Assembly: GCF_003946395.1 (NCBI RefSeq)
Contig: NZ_RHNZ01000004.1
Span: forward strand, 62,001-126,000
DNA length: 64,000 nucleotides
From: Levilactobacillus fuyuanensis
Lineage (GTDB): Bacteria; Bacillota; Bacilli; Lactobacillales; Lactobacillaceae
Direction: 5' to 3'
The notes beneath the pieces were generated by a model. That model had not been told where the DNA came from. It worked only from the letters and a program-made list of their open reading frames with translations, and made no database searches. The position numbers were made by a program, and so were the translations under genes. Positions 59,136 to 64,000 of this stretch are shown piece after piece. The stretch's first letter is position 1. Every line of letters begins with the position of its first letter.

Positions 59136-59342
59136 TATTCATTGAAACGGGTGATACCAAGGCACCAGTTGTTTACGAATGGCAGCCACTATTTTTGTAA
59201 GGTGTTTGACACATAATTTTAAGTTTCATAGGGTATACTGGTTTTTGGAACAGAGTAGAAGGTCATTCTTCAGGAGTAGGCATTACGGTGGTTAATGATA
59301 AGAACCACCGATTACATTGAGAATCATACGGGAGGAAACAAG

Positions 59343-60167
59343 ATGAAAGTACATGTGAAATGGTGGCTGGCCGCAGTTGTTGGTCTGGCCGTTGTCGGCG
59401 TTGGGGCAACTACGGCCAATGCTGCAACCAGCAGTAAGTATTTAACAGGGAATGTCGGCTACGTGCGGACGAAGAAGGCTATGTACGTCGGCATTTATAA
59501 GAAGACTAATGGCAAATACAAGCAAGTTAAGGTTAAGAAGAACACGTTGTTGGATGCCGAGAGCATTATGTCGATGAGTGATGGTCATGGTGGCGTGAAG
59601 ACGACTGCGCTGTTTACGTATGGTGTGATCAACTACAAACGGGCCAAAACACTCAAGTATAAGAACATCGCGACGATTCCGTTTACCAAGGCCAACTTCA
59701 AGTACGTGGCACTGAAGGCACCGATTCGGACGCAAGTCTTCTTGAACGGCAAGGGATATACGGCCAATAGTACGAATATGGCGGCCGAGCCAACGCCAGG
59801 CTTCTATCTGACGCTGGATAACTACTTGCAGTATTACAGCAAGGCCGCAATGGCCAAGGATTCCCATTTGTTCGGGTCACGCTGGGCAGATTCAACCAAC
59901 GTGTATAAGCCAACACGTTCAGTGAAAGTGTCGAAAGTGACGGTCAAGGGGAACACGACAAAGATTGACTACAATAAGGCAATAAAGGGGCTGCCTAACA
60001 AGAAGCTCAGCAAAGGGCACTACCGGCTGACAATCGTCAATAAGAAGACGACGGGGAGCCTGGGAATCAATCCCACTGACGATACTTTTGATGCAATTGC
60101 CAGTTGGACGAATTACACGGTTAACGGTAAGGCCTACCACTTCGGCGAGGTCGAAAACGGCAACTAA
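59343..60167 (+). CDS. Secreted protein of unknown function, paralogue of 15757-16575
   Basis: A 274-residue protein with a signal peptide of about 28 (MKVHVKWWLAAVVGLAVVGV to TTANAA). The mature part shares the plan of the 15757 gene: GYVRTKKAMYVGIYKK, a variable central part, FYLTLDNYLQYYSKAA, and the C-terminal SWTNYTVNGKAY. No enzyme motif, lipobox or LPxTG. GGGAGG precedes the ATG. Both genes lie beside non-coding elements. Its transcript would run through repeat copy E2 before the terminator at 60430. Confidence 0.8.
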   Translation: MKVHVKWWLAAVVGLAVVGVGATTANAATSSKYLTGNVGYVRTKKAMYVGIYKKTNGKYKQVKVKKNTLLDAESIMSMSDGHGGVKTTALFTYGVINYKRAKTLKYKNIATIPFTKANFKYVALKAPIRTQVFLNGKGYTANSTNMAAEPTPGFYLTLDNYLQYYSKAAMAKDSHLFGSRWADSTNVYKPTRSVKVSKVTVKGNTTKIDYNKAIKGLPNKKLSKGHYRLTIVNKKTTGSLGINPTDDTFDAIASWTNYTVNGKAYHFGEVENGN

Positions 60168-60178
60168 CCGGTTTTGTT

Positions 60179-60370
60179 CGCCTGCGGCTGCCAGAGATTC
60201 TGCCGCTGTGGGGAACGCCTGCAGCCGAAGGACGGGCTTCCGGCTCGGTTTGAAACCTCGCGAGGTTCATGCGAGTTTCCAAACACGTCCCACACTGTAA
60301 GGCCGGGGAAAAAGCGCCCGGTCTAACAGCGTTGCCACGGCTGGCGCCATCCCTGGCCTCCTCCGGCTAA
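60179..60370 (-). repeat. Structured intergenic repeat, subfamily 2, copy E2
   Basis: About 192 nt, read on the minus strand. The outer stem pairs GCCAGGGATG with an imperfect AATCTCTGGC; hairpin 1 is GTTAGACCGGGCG / CCCCGGCCTTAC, hairpin 2 GTTTGGAAACTCGC / GCGAGGTTTCAAAC, hairpin 3 AAGCC / GGCT. It begins 12 bases after the stop of the secreted protein gene and lies antisense to it. Confidence 0.85.
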
Positions 60371-60429
60371 ACGAGTTGCTTTCCTTAACCGCATAGGCTA
60401 GTTAGCAAACTTTTAATTCTGAATTGGGC

Positions 60430-60467
60430 GTCACTCAGCAAGTCGTTATGCTGGGTGACGTTTTTTT
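60430..60467 (+). terminator. Terminator downstream of repeat E2
   Basis: GTCACTCAGC pairs with GCTGGGTGAC and is followed by GTTTTTTTG. It probably served the 59343 gene, which suggests that E2 entered between gene and terminator. Confidence 0.85.
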
Positions 60468-60699
60468 GTGTGCAGATGTTCTTTCAAGAACTTGGCCTGA
60501 TACTAATACCAATGTAAATTTCAACGATCTTGTCTCAGTTTTTTATCAGAAAGTTTGGGAAATCGTGTTATCCATTAATTAAATAATAGGATGATACAAA
60601 TGAAGAGATGGTCGTAATCGTTGGGAAGTAGGAGAATTAAGCAGGTAGAAGTTATCTTTGTGCGTGAGATTTGACGTGGCAGGGAGTTGTCAATTTTCG

Positions 60700-60868
60700 T
60701 AGGATTCGCGGGTCAACCACGCCCGTTTAAAAACGGGCGCTTGTGAGAACCACACCCCACGGCATGGTGACCACAATTTGCTTAGATACAGCGATTGCCT
60801 ACGAATAGGACTTATCCGCTAATTACCAAAGCCTTTTAGGTCCGCAGGTTGCCAGGCGGACTCATTGC
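60700..60868 (-). ncRNA. Probable right end and omegaRNA region of the TnpB element
   Basis: The 170 bases after the tnpB stop, read on the minus strand, hold several hairpins: GTCCGC/GCGGAC, CCTA/TAGG and a strong GCGCCCGTTT / AAACGGGCG, then GACCCGCGAATCCTACG. TnpB proteins use an RNA made from the 3' end of their gene and the element's right end, whose last part guides cleavage. The exact end cannot be set without other copies. Confidence 0.55.
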
Positions 60869-62122
60869 TTACAAGGTTGCTAAACCCTTTGCTAAAACAT
60901 TTTTAGCTGCGTTGTGATCACGCACATGAAACGTGCCACAACTAGGACACGTCCACTTGCGGTCAGCCAACGTCAGCTTGTTCTTACCGGTCATGATGTG
61001 CCCACAATGGCTACAAGTTTGCGTAGTATTTCGGGGATTGACAGTCAGAAACTTACGGCCGTACAAATCAGCTTTGTAGGACAGCATACCCAATAGTGTT
61101 CGCCAGCCAACGTCCGAAATACTCATTGCCAAAGCGTGGTCCCGCAACATATTTTTACTCCGCAGTTCTTCAGCTACGACTAAATCGTGGTTTTTGATCA
61201 AGGTCGTAGAGATGTGGTGCAGGAAGTTCTTACGTTGGTTAGCAACTTTAAGCTGTAACTTAGCCACTAGTAACCTTTGCTTTTGATAATTCTTAGATTC
61301 TGATAACCGTCGTTGGCCCTTTTTAGCTCGTCTAGCCCGCCGTGACAGTTTCCGCTGGGCTTTAGCCAGCTTTCCCTTAATCATCCGGTAGTAACGTGGA
61401 TTAGCAATCACCTGCCCATTGGAGTCCGTCAAAAAGTTATCAAGATTTAGATCAATCCCAACCTTAGATTTCGCAACTCTTTGCTTGCCAACGAAAGGGT
61501 ATTCCGAACCCATCTGCAGAGACACAAAGTAATGGCCGACAGCATCCATTGAGACCGTTATCGTACCAACCCTGACATCATCGGCACGTGATAAAAGGTG
61601 TGATGGAAAGCCCTTAAAATGGAATCGTCCCAGTTTTGGCAGCCATAGATGGTGCGTATCAGTTAGCCTGACGCTCCCATTGTTCATCGATGGCACTGTT
61701 ATCTTGGCACTATAGAGGCAAGATGTCTGGTAGGTCTGAGTATAGCCGCGTTTATGAAACTTAGGAGTTCCCGCTTGATGAACCTGACGGAATAGTTTCC
61801 AGGCAGTCTTATAGTTCTTGATGGCATTAGCTTTCATCAGACTGTCAAAGTCCGGATGATTTAACCACCCATGAATATTGGAGATAGCAGTTGATGGCTT
61901 CCTTAGACGTTTAGTCAAATCAGCGATTCGATCCAAGACAATCGTAATTGGAATCTTCACTTGCTTTAACCAAAATAGGTCGTTGTTCATACCATTCATC
62001 TGATTATAAATAAACCGACTGGCATCACTGTTACGCTTGATCAGGCGTTTTTGTTCGGTTGAAGGAAAGACCCTAACCTTAACGCCATAATGATAAGGTA
62101 ATTGGGCCATTGTCTTCGCCAT
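60869..62122 (-). mobile_element. tnpB: Solo tnpB gene of the IS200/IS605 type (RNA-guided nuclease)
   Basis: A 417-residue protein. ATG 62122 (MAKTMAQLPYHYGVKVRV) has AGGAGG upstream and gives the usual start. The N-terminal helix-turn-helix, the central domain and a split RuvC nuclease follow. The catalytic residues look intact: D224 in GIDLNLDNF, E318 in VVAEELRSK, D402 in RDHNAAKN, with a zinc finger formed by C370, C373, C392 and C395. No tnpA transposase is present, so mobility would need help from elsewhere. The gene is likely functional as a guided endonuclease. Confidence 0.9.
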
Positions 62123-62269
62123 AAGCTGCCACCTCCTCTTACTTGATAGGAGCATACCATATGAGCATACTGCATCCATAACAAAACGGCTTATAATAAT
62201 ATTTATGGAGTCATCACATGAGCAAGGAAACCGTAGAAAGCTACATTGCCAGTCAGCGAAGGGCATAGT

Positions 62270-62307
62270 GGCATCCATCCCTTGCTTGAAAGCAAGGGAT
62301 GGATGCC
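62270..62307. repeat. 18-base-pair perfect hairpin at the left end of the TnpB element
   Basis: GGCATCCATCCCTTGCTT pairs without a mismatch with its complement around a two-base loop. It is about 150 bases upstream of tnpB, where the left end of an IS200/IS605 element would be expected. Other copies would be needed to prove the boundary. A terminator role is unlikely as no T-run follows. Confidence 0.6.
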
Positions 62308-62401
62308 TAATTTATATTAAAGATGACTGATCCTTTCCTTACCCGGTCCAGCCAACGACGTGGTACCATAGACTTCAAATAGCTCAAGGAGGCAACCGCT
62401 T

Positions 62402-63265
62402 ATGCAAATTGGATTTATTGGCACCGGCGTCATGGGGACTGGCATCGTGTTGAACTTACTGAAGGCCGGTCAGTCGGTGGTCGTGTACAATCGGACGAAG
62501 GCCCACGCCGCAACGGTTCTGGATGCTGGGGCAACCTGGGCAGAGACGCCCGCTGCTGTCGCCCAGCAGTCGCAATTGGTGATGACCATGGTTGGCTATC
62601 CCAGTGATGTCGAGGAAGTCTATACCGGAGAACAGGGGATTTTCGCTGGGATTCAGACTGGGAGTATCGTGGTAGATATGACCACGAGCACCCCGGCATT
62701 GGCGGTGAAATTGACCGGTTTGGCTCACGACCATGACGTGCAGGCATTGGATGCGCCCGTCTCCGGTGGGGATGTCGGTGCCAAGAATGCGACGCTGACG
62801 GTGATGGTCGGCGGTGATCAAGCCGCTTACGATCGCGTACTGCCCGTCTTTCAACAGGTGGGGCAACGCGTGAACTACTTCGGTGGCGCTGGTAAGGGGC
62901 AACATACCAAGATGGCTAACCAGATCATGATTGCCGGAACGATGACCGGTCTGACGGAAATGCTAGTTTACGCTAAGGCGGCTGAGCTGGACTTGCCGCA
63001 GGTCTTGGAAACGTTGAGCAGTGGCGGGGCCGACAATTGGAGCATGGACAACTATGTGCCACGGATTCTAAAGGGCGATTATACCCCAGGCTTCTTCGCC
63101 AAGCATTTTCTCAAGGACTTGCGAATTGCGCTGCAGGAGGCCGACCGCATGGGACTGGATTTACCGGCAACCAAGCAGGCCAAGCTACTCTACGAGGCGA
63201 TGGTCGACGACTTTGGCTTGGGCAACGATGGGACGCAAGGACTGATTAAGACTTATGAACACTAG
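62402..63265 (+). CDS. NAD(P)-dependent 3-hydroxyisobutyrate-dehydrogenase-family enzyme
   Basis: A beta-hydroxyacid dehydrogenase of 287 residues. The Rossmann motif is IGFIGTGVMGTGIVLNLL (residues 3-20), substrate binding is in DAPVSGGDVGAKNATL, and the catalytic lysine is in HTKMANQIMI near residue 171. R31 after VVVYN suggests NADP (a basic residue after the second strand) but this is only by eye. Substrate (hydroxyisobutyrate, tartronate or succinic semialdehyde type) is open. AAGGAGGC precedes the ATG. Confidence 0.92.
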   Translation: MQIGFIGTGVMGTGIVLNLLKAGQSVVVYNRTKAHAATVLDAGATWAETPAAVAQQSQLVMTMVGYPSDVEEVYTGEQGIFAGIQTGSIVVDMTTSTPALAVKLTGLAHDHDVQALDAPVSGGDVGAKNATLTVMVGGDQAAYDRVLPVFQQVGQRVNYFGGAGKGQHTKMANQIMIAGTMTGLTEMLVYAKAAELDLPQVLETLSSGGADNWSMDNYVPRILKGDYTPGFFAKHFLKDLRIALQEADRMGLDLPATKQAKLLYEAMVDDFGLGNDGTQGLIKTYEH

Positions 63266-63270
63266 GTTTT

Positions 63271-63314
63271 GAAAGGGTGATGCAATGGGCCGGGGCTCGT
63301 TGCATCACCCTTTC
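63271..63314 (+). terminator. Terminator of the dehydrogenase gene
   Basis: GAAAGGGTGATGCAA pairs perfectly with TTGCATCACCCTTTC, then ATTTGG. Confidence 0.88.
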
Positions 63315-63340
63315 ATTTGGCGTCGTTTAAAATCCAATCA

Positions 63341-63373
63341 AAAAGCAAGTTCTCTGTAATTAGAGGACTTGCC
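63341..63373 (-). terminator. Terminator of the antitoxin-like gene
   Basis: On the minus strand GCAAGTCCTCT pairs with AGAGAACTTGC and is followed by TTTTTGATT, about 50 bases past the stop. Confidence 0.8.
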
Positions 63374-63421
63374 TTGATTAATCTAATTCTAGAGTGGGGA
63401 ATAATCTGTGTAGATACTCTT

Positions 63422-63721
63422 CTAGGAGTTGTCGGATGAATCGTCGCTTTCGAGCTCGTGAAGGTGTTTCATGAAGTCATCAACCGAGTTAAACTTCGAT
63501 ACATTGCCATTCTTAATATCTTCTAGTGCGCCGGCTAAATCGATGGCTACGGAGTCATTGGTTGGCTTGAAAGGTAGGCCATTTTCTTTAATCATTGGGG
63601 AAATGAATAGATTGACTGCTGTGGAGAGGTCGATGCTCATGTTGTTTGCGACCTGTTCGGCTTTCTTTTTTTGGTTGAGGTTCATACGAATAGTTACTAA
63701 CACTTGTTCTGGATACTTCAT
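63422..63721 (-). CDS. RelB/DinJ-family antitoxin, no toxin partner adjacent
   Basis: A 99-residue protein. Residues about 6-50 form the ribbon-helix-helix region (QVLVTIRMNLNQKKKAEQVA, then LSTAVNLFISPMIKENGLPFKP), the mark of RelB/DinJ antitoxins that neutralise YafQ or RelE toxins and repress their own promoter. The C-terminal 40 residues are acidic. The gene is followed by a terminator and no RelE-like toxin frame is seen on either side, so it is an orphan or a regulator of distant genes. GGAGAAG precedes the ATG. Confidence 0.82.
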   Translation of the reverse strand: MKYPEQVLVTIRMNLNQKKKAEQVANNMSIDLSTAVNLFISPMIKENGLPFKPTNDSVAIDLAGALEDIKNGNVSKFNSVDDFMKHLHELESDDSSDNS

Positions 63722-63935
63722 CGTCTATTCTTCTCCAATCCGTGGCTTATCGTTTCGAGATTATCACTATTTGACCTGGAAATATAGCAAAATGATTTGG
63801 CGAGAACGATGAAATGTTTTTTACTTTCGTATAATAATTAAATGCCCAACAAATGGTTTAGCCGGATTGTTAATTGGGTACGTAAATGGTACCCTTAAAT
63901 TGGGCAGTCTGTAAGAACAGACTAGATTAAGCTGC
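63722..63935 (+). promoter_or_regulatory. Structured leader region at the window end
   Basis: TGCCCAA (from 63843) pairs with TTGGGCA (63900-63906), enclosing GGGTAC/GTACCC at 63876-63894, and a separate hairpin AGTCTGT-AAGA-ACAGACT follows at 63906-63923. This could be an RNA leader, operator array or end of a mobile element. Confidence 0.4.
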
Positions 63936-64000
63936 ATGCAAAAATTCAATAAGTTACACGCCATGAAGCGGCAGAAAGCCAATGACGTGGTATCACATTT
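63936..64000 (+). CDS. Possible partial gene running out of the window
   Basis: An open frame starts with ATG at 63936 (MQKFNKLHAMKRQKANDVVS) and runs off the window. The composition looks coding, but no ribosome site is seen before it, so the start or the gene itself is uncertain. Confidence 0.3.
   Translation, partial: MQKFNKLHAMKRQKANDVVSH

Noticed and set aside
60088-60300. Plus-strand frame of 70 codons over the start of repeat E2
   Set aside because: It begins inside the secreted protein gene in another frame and ends in the structured repeat; no ribosome site.
60376-60868. tnpA transposase companion of tnpB
   Set aside because: No frame with the HUH or tyrosine motif of TnpA is found on either side of tnpB.
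1-64000. CRISPR array
   Set aside because: No set of regularly spaced short direct repeats was seen; the repeats found are long, dispersed and structured.

Overview
The window looks like chromosome of a Lactobacillaceae bacterium of fairly high GC content for the family, most like the Levilactobacillus / Lactiplantibacillus branch. I infer this from the gene content: lipoteichoic acid synthase, choloylglycine hydrolase, D-lactobacilli-type DUF915 hydrolases, BspA-like surface protein with C-terminal lactobacillar repeats, ECF-type vitamin uptake, and the strong AGGAGG-type ribosome sites. No species can be fixed from the sequence alone. Most of the window is ordinary chromosome; the accessory flavour comes from one solo TnpB element, an unpaired RelB/DinJ antitoxin, and six copies of a structured intergenic repeat.

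Layout. 1-2.6 kb: end of a phosphate uptake operon (pstC, pstA, pstB). 2.6-6.4 kb: spermidine/putrescine operon potABCD on the minus strand with ATGA stop-start overlaps. 6.6-16.6 kb: single genes (esterase-like hydrolases, ASCH protein, large BspA-like surface protein, GNAT, LysR, quinone-reductase-like enzyme, a secreted protein) and several small ORFs below 60 codons. 16.7-21.6 kb: tRNA-Ala(CGC), NatA/NatB-like ABC pair, xanthine/uracil permease under a guanine-class purine riboswitch. 21.6-25.1 kb: L-asparaginase, then a tight four-gene operon of a protein with four repeated beta-rich modules, a membrane coiled-coil protein, a zinc ribbon and a macrodomain protein. 26.3-30.7 kb: thiamin-related operon ykoE-ykoD-ykoC-tenA behind a TPP riboswitch and terminator. 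30.9-38.4 kb: two tandem secreted D,D-carboxypeptidases, two Cof-type HAD phosphatases, a degenerate PTS EIIC-like membrane protein, a DUF915 hydrolase and a secreted protein. 38.5-46.2 kb: nucleoside hydrolase, PrsW-like protease, DUF915 hydrolase, ferredoxin-NADP reductase, LtaS, PGAM and GNAT. 46.3-59.1 kb: NlpC/P60 enzyme, MerR regulator, PadR+MFS efflux pair, MMPL exporter, bile-salt-hydrolase-family enzyme, YdcF-like protein, GH73 glucosaminidase, beta-lactamase-fold protein, TerC. 59.3-64 kb: secreted paralogue, TnpB element, hydroxyisobutyrate-dehydrogenase-like enzyme, orphan antitoxin.

The most unusual feature is a family of about 186-197 nt intergenic elements: four copies of one subfamily (19095-19285, 25950-26137, 29742-29927, 53321-53511) and two of a second (19436-19632, 60179-60370). 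All six can be drawn as an outer stem enclosing three hairpins, and the outer stem keeps pairing although its bases differ between copies, which is the signature of selected or recently moved structure. They lie in both orientations; one sits inside the riboswitch-controlled thiamin operon, on the opposite strand. I do not recognise them as a named RNA family. The macrodomain operon is the second candidate for an undescribed system.

Functionally, the window is dominated by uptake of nutrients under RNA control (phosphate, polyamines, purines, thiamin precursors) and by cell-envelope building and remodelling (LtaS, carboxypeptidases, NlpC/P60, GH73, YdcF, surface proteins).
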